A DNA stretch of 64,000 nucleotides from Ypsolopha sequella (GCA_934047225.1 OW203991.1:7006001-7070000); one strand, 5' to 3'. Counted from the stretch's first letter, positions 22,301 to 30,930 are shown. A program made the numbers and translations. Notes: generated by a model from the sequence alone, not told the origin.

Positions 22301-25300
22301 TTTAGGGCCTGTTTCACCACTGTTCCTTCATCTAGAACATAAGTTTATTAATTTGGCCAACTGCGAGTCGGACACGCACACAAAGGGTTCCGTACCTCCG
22401 CAAAATACGGGTACGGGTACGGGTGATAGAGGCCATAGTAACACGTACTCTGTGAAAATTTCAACTGGCTATCTATTACGGCTGAAGCTGTAAATCCCTG
22501 TCACAGACAGGCGGACAGCAGAGGCTTAATAATAGGGTCCCGTTTGCCACGTTAACAGCAATTGGTGGAAGCCAATCAATCACTTACAGTTGCTTCTATT
22601 CTTGCTCTCCTGCTTCAGATCTCTCTCAGCCTTCATCTGCTCAGCCGGAGTGTCGTCGACGAAAGCCTTGCCTTCCTTTATGAGCTTCTCACAGTAGCCC
22701 AGCATCAGGTCAAAGTATTGGGATGTGTGCGTGAACATGTCCGGCTTTATCTCCAGCATTTCTACGTCGCCCAGGATTACCTGCAGGACATTCCGATTAG
22801 TTGATTGGTTTATTCCTGCTTTGATGAGACAGCTATTGGCTATGAAGTAATAATAATTGAATACTCACTAAAGCCTGCCTCTAAGAGCAGTAGGCCATGA
22901 GTTTGCGACTGCGTCCAATATTTTGTATTTCATTGTTCATAATTCGCTTAGATTAAAGTATGGTGTGTTAATTCGAAAACCATTTCGAGATTTAGGTTTA
23001 ATAAACAGTATTTTAGAATCTTATGATGATGAATATTTTTACGAAAAAGCTGCAACTTCCATTTGCCTTCGTGTGACGTCACTGAGAAATGGCTGTTTAG
23101 AAATATGTCCTTTGCTATCAAGATAAATCACTACATAGTATAAAACAAAGTCGCTTCCCGCTGTCTGTTTGTCCCTATGTATGCTAAGATCTTTAAAACT
23201 ACGCAACAGGTTTGTATGTATAATACATGCCCGTGCAAAGCCGGGGCGGGTCGCTAGTTTATAATAATTTGCTTTAGACTGATTTGACAGATTGATGACA
23301 GATGAGTAGACAGACAGAGACAGATCACTTTTTTCATAAGCAACCACACATCACAGTCAGTATAATGTCTAAAATTCCTTGAAGATAGCCTACTATTCTG
23401 TTTTTATTATGGTAGAGACTACAGAAGTCCATCTGCTACGGTCCCGACACGCTTCATTCGCTTCTGCTACATTTATCAACCCATTTATACCAGCTCTTTT
23501 ATTCCTGATGCTTATGATTATGAATGAGAGTTCTGTTTATTTTTACTTTAGCACTATGTTAGCCTTTTTATAAATTAATTATTCTTTAGTTTTATGAACT
23601 AGACTGGCTGTACTGAAATTAGATAAATATTAAGTATCGAAAAATGGTCTAAAATATGGCTAAAATATAGCCTATACTCCGAACTAGCCATATTTGTCGC
23701 CGACGTGATAACCGTTGCGGCCGTAAGGCATTAATGGAGACCACGTACAGCAAAGCGCAGCGTAGGCCACCCTCGTGCCCGCTGGACTGACGATCTGAAG
23801 GTAGTTGTGGGTGGCGGCTGGATGATGATGACTGAGGACCGCCAAGAGTGGCGTAATATTGGGGAGGCCTATGTGCAGCAGTGGACGAATACGGGCTGAT
23901 GGATGGATGGATACATTTTGAAAAACATCAATATGAATTATCATGTTATAATATTAAGATTTTTCTTTTCAATACCAACAAAAATTCAATATGAAAAAAA
24001 AACAACCGATTGGTGGTATTTGGCTTGTATTCACTACTGCTCCATAGCGGCTTGGTCGATTTAATTAATTTATGCTTTGATTAATAGATAAACTTGAAAG
24101 CTATAAACACAACATGAGATTTTTCAATCGAACAACCACGTCCACGCAGCGAGCGTCGTAACAGCCACTAACATTTTCGTGGCTCATCAAAATTTTACTG
24201 ACACTAATCGCCTTAAACAGTTTTTACCTTTTCAAATTCAGCATTCTCCTTAGCAGGGTTGGTATCATCGAACCTCATGATCAGTTTCCCTTGGAACGCT
24301 TGCTGGTAGTACTGGTTTAGAAGAGCCGCTTTAGCGTGGCCAATGTGCAAGTAACTGGAACCAAAACAGGTAATTGGAAATTATGTTTCCTGTAGCGGCG
24401 GTAGCTCAGGGGTCTCAATCTTTACGCTGGCCTCTCAATCTTTAGATCCAGGTTCGATCCCCGGTCGGGCATGCACCAATAAGTTTTTCAGAATTTATGT
24501 GCATAGTATTTGTTCTTACTTACCACTTGTTAAACGGTGAAGGAAAACGTAAGGAGACCTGCATGCCCTAAAAAGCGTGTATTTGTGCTCGAATTACGGC
24601 GATAGGGCTCACCATCCATCACGTTGGGACGTAATAATCGTCGGTGAAAAGCGGGTGTGCCGAGTGTGGACCGCATTTCACAGTTACACAGTTGGGAACA
24701 CCTCTGACAACCCCTCGGGGATTTATGTCGTTACGATATGTTTTAGTATTCGTATACTTACTGAAGGTGAAGACAAAAACTGAGGTTAACCTGCATGCCC
24801 TTAAACGCGTGTATTTGTGCCCGAAGTACGGCGATAAAGCTCATCGTCAAACTTACCGTTAGTGCGTTAGTATTTCATATATATATAATTATTAGTATAA
24901 TATTTAGTAGTTGTATTTCACAGTCCACTTTCGGAACACCTCTGACACCCCCTCGGCGATTCATGTCGTAACGATTTATATGTTTTCGATCGATTGGATC
25001 GAACGGTTTTCATAAAAGGGTCTCTCAGGAAAGTTGAATCCTGAGTTTTATCAATGATAAAAATACCTGGCCGTTTTGGTCGCCAGCTCTCCGACTATTA
25101 GTAAATAGATAAAGCTTTGCTTCCTGTCCCATTAGTTTTAATGGGACAAATCAACATTGTGATGTATATATAGGTTTATTAATTGTTCTGAGCTCATCGA
25201 GTTAAAACTTGGCGAGTATTTGCACATAGATAATGTAGAATATAAAATTGTCATACAGACATTTTTATAAATATAAAAATGGCTACATACCCTGAAGCTT

Positions 25301-27887
25301 CTGGTGGGAATCTGACAACGACCTTGCCCATTTCAGCATGAGGGAGCTCAATGAACTTGCCCTCTTGTTGTCGGCCTGAGGTCGCTTCTGAGTTAGCTGG
25401 TGGAGATCGCCTGCAGTTATTGGAAAAAGGTAAATGTATTGTTAAACATCTTATTGCCCGGGCGGTGACTGCAAGCAACGCTACCTTACAATATTTCCTT
25501 AGAAAGAGGATGGGTCCAAATATATTGTGAGATAGGGTTGTTTGTCAGGATTGAATAATCCGTAAATTACGATACCTTTAATTACCGAAATGTCATACTG
25601 AAAAATATTCTCCACATAAAATACCAGTTGGAAATTTGGGTTTTGGTCTACTAAAAATTAAGATGATTGAGTATTTGTAGTTTCTTTCAAATACCACCTG
25701 CGAAATGCGCAGTGTACTCACGTCTCACTGCCTCTAATACTGGCCATACACTGAATCGTCTTTATATCAGTACCAAAACAGGAAAAAGGTGCAATAATGG
25801 TACAGAATTCAAAGAAGGATAGATATGGAGAGCGAATGTACCTTGTAAAAGGCAGGTTAAAGATTGATTCAAGTTCTGAATGCTATGAAGTGAAGAAATA
25901 AACAAAAAAAACAAAAGCTTCTGTCACTCACCTGGAAGAAGCCTTTGAGACATTAGCCAACACTTCAGTGGGAAGTTCGTTGAGAGCCTTGGCAACAGGA
26001 GGCTGGGCCTGAATCAGCTTCATCCATCGCAAGATGTTGTTTGGGGGAGTCGCCTTCGAAATGTCCTTGAACTTTCCTGATACTGCAATGAATGTGGAAG
26101 GATGTGAATTTGGATATTGGATATTTGGATATTTAAAATTAATGAAATGTTTTGTGTAAAAATATGATTTTTACAGGTAATACTGATATGTACAATTCAT
26201 TTTATAAGCTCTAAGAAATGATAATTTAACTAGTTCTAAGATAATTATCAATAAATGAGCAGAGAAGCTCAAAAAAGCAGCGGTCAAAAATTGGTTACAA
26301 AATAAAAACTACGATGAAGTAAAATGTCTCCTTGTAGTTCTGACGTGAAACATTTATATCGTCTTTTTTTAAATATTTGAATGTATTTGTTACAATTACT
26401 CATCTATCTTCACCCTCACAACACGCATATACTTTCACAATCACACACACACTTTTCTCTCATACAATAACATCACATTTAAACAGAAGTTAAGACTTTT
26501 TCATGGCTTGTTTGATGTTTGCATGTTATTAACTAATAACTAAGTAAAAAGTTAAAAACCAGTGTATAATGCCATACGATAAATAAATAAATAACTAGAT
26601 TTTTTTTTCCTTGTGTTTTATATAAGATAGACTACAAATACTTATATAATATAGTAATATGATTAAAGTATCCCAAATACTGTGAGCCGCTTTTGGTAAC
26701 TGTCACTCTCGAGACGGCCTTTTAGGTGAGTGTTGGTGATAGGGACTGTCTTTGTCTAGATTGTTTTAGGATACAATTAGAACATCTTTATAATTTTGTA
26801 AAACATTTTGCATGCTATTGTTTTTATTGGATAAGTGCTTCTGTATGTTTTTTGAAACAATAAATAATTTTTGTATTTGTACTGTATTTTTGTAAATAAA
26901 ACACTCTACCTGCTCTAATGGCAACTGCAATTTTCCCAAAATATTGAGAGATTCATTATAAAAATAAGTAGTGCTGTTAGAACATATTTAGATGTGTCTA
27001 ATATGATATCAATAATTACAAAATTTAATTTGCTGAATACCTAATTGTGAGGAAGTTATTTTTCAGTTAATTTGGGAACCAAACAAAAACTCATCATGAG
27101 CTAGGTATTAGGGTGGATAGAATTTCCACTTTTTTTTTTGTTGCGGGTCAAGCCTGGATGAGGATGACAGGGGACCACCAACAGTGGCAAAATATTGGAG
27201 AGGCCTGTGTCCAGCGGTGGTCAAACTTAGGCTGATGGATGGATAGGGCTTTTTATAGATTGCTTCAAAGTAATTTTGCAATTAATATGAAAAATTTGAA
27301 AAAAGTTGAAATTCAATCCACCCTGCTAGGTATGTCCTAAAATTATTACCTATAATTATTTTATTTAAACAAAACATGTATTATTGTGGGTAGAAGTAAG
27401 AAGTAGACTGTTACATTCCAAATACTTACCATGAAGAATACTAAAGACGGCCAAATCAGACACTGACAAAGTTTCACCAACCAAATAAGTCAATGGACCA
27501 AGTGTTTTGTCCAAATATTCAACGTATTTGGGCATTTCATCCTCTAGGATCAGACTGAAAGACAGCCAGTGGTTCATTGTCACCTTCTGAAGAGGCCCAG
27601 CTGGTTTATTGAAGGCGTTTTCTAGTAATCTTATCAAATCATTGCTTGTTCCATATGGCACAGGTTTTGAATTACTTGGCAGCATAACTGTGGAATCATT
27701 ACCCCAAGAAACTTCTATTTTCTTCGACAATGACCTGTACAGCTCTATAGCCAACAAACCACCTGGAATTGTTACAAAAATAGAAGTTAAGAGGCGGTAT
27801 CCATTGAGCTGATGCAACAATAAGAAATATAGAGTTTTCTGTATTACCCAAAGGCGGATTAGCTTTGTTGCAGACGACTTTCATCAT
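10136..27887 (-). CDS. GluProRS: Glutamyl-prolyl-tRNA synthetase, GluRS half (13 exons, 3' partial)
   Basis: Thirteen - strand exons join in frame into 720 codons: 27848-27887, 27430-27762, 25932-26082, 25291-25410, 24228-24354, 22588-22780, 21955-22126, 21612-21770, 19944-20018, 18749-18893, 14601-14848, 13550-13757, 10136-10324. The protein charges tRNA-Glu, and in the full bifunctional enzyme tRNA-Pro, in the cytosolic multisynthetase complex. Visible: GST-like N-domain (to about 165), class I GluRS core with HIGH (218-221, [10 protein letters not shown]) and the KMSKS equivalent LSKRKL (440-445), [11 protein letters not shown], then the beta-barrel anticodon-binding domain ending in [12 protein letters not shown] and [10 protein letters not shown]. 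The start is the first of two adjacent ATGs at 27887. Exon 13 ends on a strong donor, so the message continues, but no WHEP or ProRS exon is visible in the 10.1 kb to the left. Confidence 0.93.
10902..11269 (-). mobile_element. Dispersed repeat 'TGCTCGTAAAGGCCCAC', copy 3
   Basis: Reverse-complement copy of 3157-3548, complete at both ends, in GluProRS intron 12. Confidence 0.75.
11270..13085. other. Intron 12 of GluProRS: AT-rich DNA with repeat fragments
   Basis: No exon seen. A block at about 12060-12215 repeats ATTTCAGTA.C.TATAGGCTATTTTATT-like units roughly every 65 bp. About 12500-12620 resembles 42735-42850 (ACATGATCTTGCCAAGTTTC; CGAATGGGCGGAG). Confidence 0.4.
13093..13460. mobile_element. 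Foldback enclosing a CTCGCTCCGCTTTGC-rich patch
   Basis: Left arm TCTGATTACAAACGGCGTCG, right arm carrying the complement (GATGCCGTTTGTAATCAG); CAGTTTCTAA and CGCTGTTTTG also pair. Between them lies the CTCGCTCCGCTT-type repeat also seen at 43640-43700. Lies just 3' of exon 12 in intron 12. Confidence 0.6.
13550..13757 (-). CDS. GluProRS: GluProRS exon 12
   Basis: Acceptor GTCAACAG|GTC, donor ACTAGG|GTAAGT. Encodes [20 protein letters not shown] and [17 protein letters not shown], highly typical of animal GluProRS. Confidence 0.93.
14601..14848 (-). CDS. GluProRS: GluProRS exon 11
   Basis: Acceptor TTATCCAG|GTC, donor CATAA|GTGAGT. Encodes [42 protein letters not shown] and [12 protein letters not shown], the start of the anticodon-binding beta-barrels. 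Confidence 0.93.
14870..14990 (-). mobile_element. LINE 3'-end fragment next to exon 11
   Basis: Carries the TTTATTGCA end and GGGCGAGCTTATTTCTAAAG...TTCCAGCCAACCTT word shared with the LINE remnant at 48712-49200. It starts about 22 bp upstream (in gene sense) of the exon 11 acceptor. Confidence 0.5.
15174..15444. mobile_element. Foldback MITE 'TATACAAGGTGA', copy 2
   Basis: Same arms as 6203-6473 in the opposite orientation: begins TATACAAGGTGAATTTGTG, ends GTCACCTTGTATATTA. Intron 10 of GluProRS. Confidence 0.8.
16150..16310 (-). mobile_element. Non-LTR retrotransposon RT C-terminus, decayed
   Basis: The minus strand reads [20 protein letters not shown] then [12 protein letters not shown] and a stop, the typical end of a jockey/CR1-like reverse transcriptase ORF. 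Upstream coding is missing. Confidence 0.65.
16358..16610. mobile_element. Foldback 'GTAACAGAAAGGTGTAACC', copy 1
   Basis: Left GAAAGGTGTAACCATATTTG, right GGTTACACCTTTCTGTTAC; inner arms CTTATTCAGTCAATGG and AACAACTTTTACTATGG. Second copy at 47663-47905. Confidence 0.75.
16617..16866. mobile_element. Foldback, arms TTTAAATGGAAAGTAATTTA
   Basis: Nearly perfect arms of about 90 bp (TGATTCAGTATCGTTAATAC, ACATCACATTCCACTGCAAA and complements) around a spacer at about 16700-16770. It abuts the previous element. Confidence 0.75.
17096..17578. mobile_element. Foldback, TIR GTTAAGATGAAGTTGCGGAAG, with a related element at 62575-62805
   Basis: Ends GGTGTTAAGATGAA and TTCATCTTAACAACC; inner arms GTTGCGGAAGCCGGAAACTG and TTTTCGGCTTCCGCA. 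The element at 62575-62805 shares AAGCCGGAAACTGGCAATAG and CTTCCGCAAC. Confidence 0.7.
17720..18300 (+). mobile_element. Non-LTR retrotransposon 3' end, frameshifted
   Basis: [19 protein letters not shown] followed by [15 protein letters not shown] and a stop can be read at about 17860-17981, with a remnant of upstream coding in another frame, then a 3' UTR ending in a TTA-type microsatellite near 18280. Confidence 0.65.
18749..18893 (-). CDS. GluProRS: GluProRS exon 10
   Basis: Acceptor ATTTGCAG|GG, donor AAAAAG|GTTCGT (weak after +2). Encodes [33 protein letters not shown] and [12 protein letters not shown]. Confidence 0.92.
18917..19341 (+). mobile_element. 425-bp repeat family 'TTAAGGCGATAT', copy 1
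   Basis: Runs from TTAAGGCGATATGTAAAAG to CCGTAGCGCCTTA; internal marker TCCATATGCGAAAAAATCCT. Further copies are 37629-38050 (-), 40101-41424 (interrupted by a LINE), 45778-46200 (diverged), 46425-46745 (partial) and 49918-50484 (-, interrupted by a MITE). Its edge is 24 bp from the exon 10 acceptor. Confidence 0.8.
19805..19940 (+). repeat. Dispersed repeat, copy 2 (copy 1 at 1726-1876)
   Basis: Shares ACAAGCCTGCCG and TGTAACGACGCGGGCGAAGA with 1726-1876. Abuts the donor of GluProRS exon 9. Just to its left, 19690-19740 holds a CAGTGGCGTATTTT stub like the hAT-type end at 55148. Confidence 0.6.
19944..20018 (-). CDS. GluProRS: GluProRS exon 9 (KMSKS-equivalent motif)
   Basis: Only 75 bp. 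Acceptor TTTCCAG|A, donor GATG|GTAAGT. Encodes [20 protein letters not shown] and LVDGW; LSKRKL is the class I signature that positions ATP. Confidence 0.92.
20334..20492. mobile_element. Foldback, arms GACAGGACTAA...AGCGTTCTGTC
   Basis: Arms ATTTGACAGGACTAACCTTA and TTGAGCGTTCTGTCTTTG pair with AGACAGAACGCTCAAATTAA and GTCCTGTCAAAT; the outer GTGTCGATTCAGCGCAACAC also pairs. A fragment of the same family lies at about 38062-38105. Confidence 0.7.
21147..21386. mobile_element. Foldback with 105-bp arms identical base for base
   Basis: Arms 21147-21251 and 21282-21386 are exact reverse complements by direct reading (start GATTTATATAAAAACGG, end CCGTTTTTATATAAATC). The roughly 30-bp spacer is GC-rich. 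A diverged half occurs at about 36540-36650. Perfect arms suggest a very recent insertion or arm homogenisation. Confidence 0.9.
21612..21770 (-). CDS. GluProRS: GluProRS exon 8
   Basis: Acceptor ATTTCCAG|A, donor AGCAG|GTGACA. Encodes [37 protein letters not shown] and REPYIWEYS, core of the GluRS active site. Confidence 0.93.
21955..22126 (-). CDS. GluProRS: GluProRS exon 7
   Basis: Acceptor GTCCTCAG|CC, donor TACAA|GTGAGT. Encodes [31 protein letters not shown] and [10 protein letters not shown]. Confidence 0.93.
22355..22555 (+). mobile_element. Lepidopteran repeat 'GCGAGTCGGAC...GGGTTCCGTACC', copy 1
   Basis: Begins GGCCAACTGCGAGTCGGAC and ends AATAGGGTCCCGTTT. Other copies are 52440-52737 (complete) and 63349 to the window end (-); stubs lie at 21504-21552 and 22168-22200. 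The family is very common in moth and butterfly introns. Confidence 0.75.
22588..22780 (-). CDS. GluProRS: GluProRS exon 6
   Basis: Acceptor TCCTGCAG|GTA, donor AACT|GTAAGT. Encodes [39 protein letters not shown] and [10 protein letters not shown]. Confidence 0.93.
22945..23376 (+). repeat. Dispersed repeat, copy 2, interrupted by a Helitron-like insert
   Basis: Same family as 9305-9660. The match resumes exactly on both sides of the insert at 23128-23257. Confidence 0.8.
23128..23257 (+). mobile_element. Short non-autonomous Helitron-like element
   Basis: 130 bp starting TC (TCACTACATAG) and ending CTAG, with a GC-rich potential hairpin just before the end (GCCCGTGCAAAGCCGGGGC). It sits between A and T with no target duplication; the sister copy at 9541/9542 is the intact site AAGATAAA|TTTAT. 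These are all hallmarks of Helitron insertion. Confidence 0.85.
23690..23922 (+). mobile_element. RTE-type LINE 3' end, copy 1
   Basis: Reads as an ORF end: [19 protein letters not shown] then QQWTNTG and a stop, followed by a short GATGGATGGATA tail. Similar ends at 27138-27242 (+) and 36690-36862 (-). RTE elements typically end in such a short tail. Confidence 0.7.
23969..24170 (+). repeat. Dispersed repeat, copy 2 (copy 1 at 1305-1628)
   Basis: Shares TTGGTCGATTTAATTAATTT-like, GCTATAAACA and GCAGCGAGCGTCGTAACAGC strings with 1305-1628. Lies 57 bp past the donor of exon 5. Confidence 0.6.
24228..24354 (-). CDS. GluProRS: GluProRS exon 5 (HIGH motif)
   Basis: Acceptor GGTTCCAG|T, donor GAAAAG|GTAAAA. 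Encodes [20 protein letters not shown] and [24 protein letters not shown] (218-221) is the ATP-binding signature of class I synthetases. Confidence 0.94.
24393..24982 (+). mobile_element. tRNA-derived SINE with partially duplicated body
   Basis: The head resembles a tRNA (A box GGTAGCTCAGGGG; B box GGTTCGATCCC), then a body containing AACGGTGAAGGAAAACGTAA. The body segment from ACCTGCATGCCC to CCCTCGG..ATTTATGTCGT recurs at about 24790-24980, making a partial tandem dimer. Related copies at 38490-38943 (-) and 39080-39435 (+). Confidence 0.75.
25291..25410 (-). CDS. GluProRS: GluProRS exon 4
   Basis: Acceptor AACTGCAG|G, donor TCAGG|GTATGT. Encodes the linker [14 protein letters not shown] then [20 protein letters not shown], the start of the catalytic core. 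Confidence 0.93.
25932..26082 (-). CDS. GluProRS: GluProRS exon 3
   Basis: Acceptor ATTGCAG|TA, donor TTCCAG|GTGAGT. Encodes [20 protein letters not shown] and [16 protein letters not shown], the C-terminal part of the GST-like domain. Confidence 0.9.
27138..27242 (+). mobile_element. RTE-type LINE 3' end, copy 2
   Basis: [20 protein letters not shown] then QRWSNLG and a stop, with a GATGGATGGATA tail, as at 23690-23922. Inserted antisense to GluProRS in intron 2. Confidence 0.65.
27430..27762 (-). CDS. GluProRS: GluProRS exon 2 (GST-like domain)
   Basis: Acceptor AATTCCAG|GT, donor CTTCATG|GTAAGT. Encodes [29 protein letters not shown] and [20 protein letters not shown], a GST C-like fold used for docking in the multisynthetase complex. 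Confidence 0.92.
27848..27887 (-). CDS. GluProRS: GluProRS exon 1 with start codon
   Basis: ATGATG at 27887 begins [14 protein letters not shown]; donor TTTGG|GTAATA. The second Met at 27884 could also serve. The junction NPPLGGLLA fits the family's DPPLGALLA-like start. The promoter presumably lies at about 27890-28250. Confidence 0.85.
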
Positions 27888-28253
27888 GAATATTTTGTAT
27901 ATCGCCGGTTTCTGTTATTTATCTCATAAAAGAACCGAGAAGCTCCCGGAAACGAAGCACACGAAAAAGAAAGGACCCAACAGGCCAACAGCAGCTGTCA
28001 ATTGTCACGCACGTCATTTGTCAAAATTGTCAACTTGACATTAGTAATGCGTTTTGTAAGATCGCTACGGTCACAAGTGTCAGCGACATGCTTTACTCGT
28101 CGATTTTTGAACGCTGTCTCACTCCTTCCTTCGACCAAGATAAAATGAATGGACGGGCCATAGCGTGCGGATTTTTGAAGCCTGCAAAGTGAGCGCCGGC
28201 TCTCACTTCATCTCAGTCGGTCTCTGTCTGTTAGAAGTGCGACACGTAAGCTT

Positions 28254-28484
28254 ATTGTGATGAACTGCTGGCCACCAGCTCATCACATTGTCTTTGAATT
28301 AGTTACCTTTTTTATATTTTTTGATTTTGTCATCCGGCTCGAAGGACCAAATGTAATGAATTGAATGCGAATAAAACGACCAGATCAAAGTACCTAAGCA
28401 GGTAATAATGTATTGAATACAAGAAACATAATAAATTAACTTACTTGTACAAACTCAAACATTTTTCTTGTTGTCACTTCTCGC
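28254..28484 (+). mobile_element. Left LTR of a BEL/Pao element, 3' part inverted
   Basis: 28254-28340 matches the start of the right LTR (TGTGATGA.TTGCTGGCCACC) in direct orientation; 28351-28484 matches its remaining 130 bp but reverse-complemented (begins TGTAATGAATTGAATGCG, ends TTGTTGTCACTTCTC). About 10 bp (CTCGAAGGACC) separates the two parts. Confidence 0.8.
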
Positions 28485-28496
28485 TAATTAGCTTAC

Positions 28497-29387
28497 GCGG
28501 CAGTAGCGTATTGGAGATTTCTATACCGTAATGGTGATATTCAGGTTACGTTGATATGTAGCAAGGCGCGTGTCTCTCCTCTAAAACCAGTCACTATACC
28601 TCGCTTAGAACTCCAAGGAGCACTGATTGCAGCTCGTCTCGCCACAACCATATGTAAGGCTCATAACAATAAACCAACCAAACGAATTTTCTGGTCAGAT
28701 TCCCGAAACGTTTTAGCGTGGTTACGTAATGATGCTCGTTGCTTTAAACCCTTTGTCGCTCATCGAGTAGGTGAGATAACGGAACTAACCGCCACAACTG
28801 AATGGCGCTGGGTACCTAGTGCCTTAAATGTAGCAGATGATGCGACACGACTTCAACACGGAGGGTTGAGTTTAGAGAGCAGGTGGGTTCGTGGTCCGGG
28901 ATATTTGTTAAATGACCCAAGTTTGTGGCCAAAAGAACCTAAAACTGAATTCAATTTAGGTCCAGACGAGCTGAAACCAGCCTTCATACATCAGATGTGT
29001 CATACACAGGTACTTTGCTCCATCACAACTAATAACGCAGACAATCATTCACCAACATCACGTTGTGACATCAGTAGTTGTCGTTTAAAACAACCGTCAC
29101 CAATCGTTGCTAGTGCTCGAAGATGTAACAGTTGGACGAGATTAGTTCGAGCAACAGCAACGGCTCATCAGTTTCTGAGACTCTTGAAATTACGTACGAT
29201 GCAACCAAAACGAATAGACACGTCGCGAATCAATTGGGCGAAAGGTACCATTTTGACTCACGTTGCTATTGATTATGTACCTGAAAACTGTAGAGCGGTC
29301 GACAATCGTACAAATGTAAGTGCTATTACTGCAGAAGACTTAGAACTTGCAAAGACTCATTTAATTAAGGCCGTTCAGGAAGAATAG
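28497..29387 (+). pseudogene. BEL/Pao pol fragment: RT end and RNase H-like region
   Basis: Frame open upstream of 28551 (YAAVAYWRFLYRNGD). Recognisable: IPRLELQGALIAARLA, RIFWSDSRNVLAWL and EWRWVPSALNVADDATR, as in Pao-type pol. Ends at an in-frame TAG; the same frame continues briefly beyond it (FREELDCLLVKQKVP), so the stop is probably a mutation. Confidence 0.85.
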
Positions 29388-29547
29388 TTTAGAGAAGAAC
29401 TTGATTGTTTGCTTGTGAAGCAAAAAGTACCATGTCGTAATGCACTGGGTAAACTCACGCTTTACTTGGATGATAAAGCGATGTTAATGAAGCGATGTTA
29501 ATGAAGACGTAAAAGATCCTGTTCTTCTAGATGGAAAACACGATATT

Positions 29548-30657
29548 GTGAAGGCAATGATTATGCATTTTCATAAAAGGTCTGCACACGCAAACAACGA
29601 GATGGTAGTAAATGAGATGAAACAGCATTATTGGATAACCAAGCTTCGTAGCGCTGTACGTTCTTTAGCTATCAAATGCCAATACTGCAGAATCAGAAAA
29701 GCTAACGCTCTTGAACCACCAATAGGAAATTTACCAGAAGCAAGAGTCGCACACCACCAAAGACCATTCACGTTTGTTGTTTTGGATTATTTTGGCCCTC
29801 TATTTGTCTCAATTGGTAGAAGAACTGAAAAAAGATACGTTGCACTATACACCTGCATGACTACTAGGGCAATCCATCTAGAATTAGTTCACTCCCTCTC
29901 TGCAGACTCTGCACTTATGAGCCTACGACGATTTGTTGCCAGAAGAGGTGTTCCTAACGAAATTCATAGTGACAATTCTACTGCTTTTATCGGCGCAAGT
30001 AAAGAATTGGCTGAACTTTTTGGAAAGCCTGTTGAAGATTATGCAGCAAACAATGGCATACACTGGAAATTCATACCTCCAGCTGCTCCTAGGATGGGTG
30101 AAGCTTGGGAGAGAATGGTAAAAAGCGTAAAAACCGCGCTAAAAGTCACTCTTATAGATAGAAAACCAAACGAGGAATGCCTATTGACCGTACTTGCTGA
30201 AGCGGAAGCCTTGGTGAACTCCAGACCCCTAACCCACGTTTCTGCAGAACCAACTGAAGCGAAAGCGCTTACTCCTTCTCATTTTCTTTTGGGATCATCG
30301 TCAGGATCACCCTCTCCATATAATGCTACCGACAGAGACCTATTCGGCCGTACACATTGGAAAAAGTCCCTAATACTTGCCGACTATTTTTGGAAGAGAT
30401 GGGTTCGTGAATACCTTCCATGTCTTAGACCAAGGAATAAAGTAAATGTACCATATACTAATCTCTCTATAGACGACGTGGTACTCATCGTGGATGGCAA
30501 TCTACCTAGAGGCACCTGGCCACGCGGGCGAGTTACCGCAATCTTTCCTGGACGTGACAGAATTGTTAGAGTGGCTGAAGTGAAAACCAATGCTGGAGTC
30601 TTGCGTCGCCCAGTTCACAAGCTTGTACGGTTGCCTACCGACTCTGACTGTATGTGA
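29548..30657 (+). pseudogene. BEL/Pao integrase with C-terminal domain
   Basis: 369 codons: an H-C zinc-binding start (HFHKRSAH, CQYCRIRKA), the integrase core (LDYFGPLFVSIGRRTEKRYV; HSDNSTAF; PRMGEAWERMV) and the Pao-type C-terminal region (WKRWVREYLPCL; LPRGTWPRGRV). The core itself is intact, but it is cut off from the upstream frame. Confidence 0.88.
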
Positions 30658-30685
30658 GTGCTTCAGCCCTCACAAGACGGGACCA

Positions 30686-30897
30686 TGTGATGAGTTGCTG
30701 GCCACCAGCTCATCACATTGTCTTTGAATTAGTTACCTTTTTTATATTTTTTGATTTTGTCATCCGGAGAAGTGACAACAAGAAAAATGTTTGAGTTTGT
30801 ACAAGTAAGTTAATTTATTATGTTTCTTGTATTCAATACATTATTACCTGCTTAGGTACTTTGATCTGGTCGTTTTATTCGCATTCAGTTCATTACA
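30686..30897 (+). mobile_element. Right LTR of the BEL/Pao element
   Basis: 212 bp, TGTGATGAG...TTCATTACA, with a short internal palindrome around GGCCACCAGCTCATCACA. Starts 29 bp after the integrase stop. Confidence 0.8.
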
Positions 30898-30930
30898 TTT
30901 ATTATTACATGCAATCGAAATAACTGACGA

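Larger units (their letters stand above)
28254..30897 (+). mobile_element. Degenerate BEL/Pao LTR retrotransposon
   Basis: Left LTR 28254-28484, right LTR 30686-30897 (TGT...ACA). Between them are the RT end plus RNase H-like region (from about 28497) and an integrase; gag, protease and most of RT are missing, so this is an internally deleted copy. A TAG at 29385 and a 14-bp tandem duplication (GCGATGTTAATGAA) near 29476-29503 break the frame. Sits 366 bp upstream of the GluProRS start codon in the opposite orientation. Confidence 0.85.

Noticed and set aside
24393..24480. Possible tRNA gene (A and B boxes)
   Set aside because: The cloverleaf is incomplete and the sequence continues into a body shared with 39080-39435 and 38490-38943; it is a SINE head.
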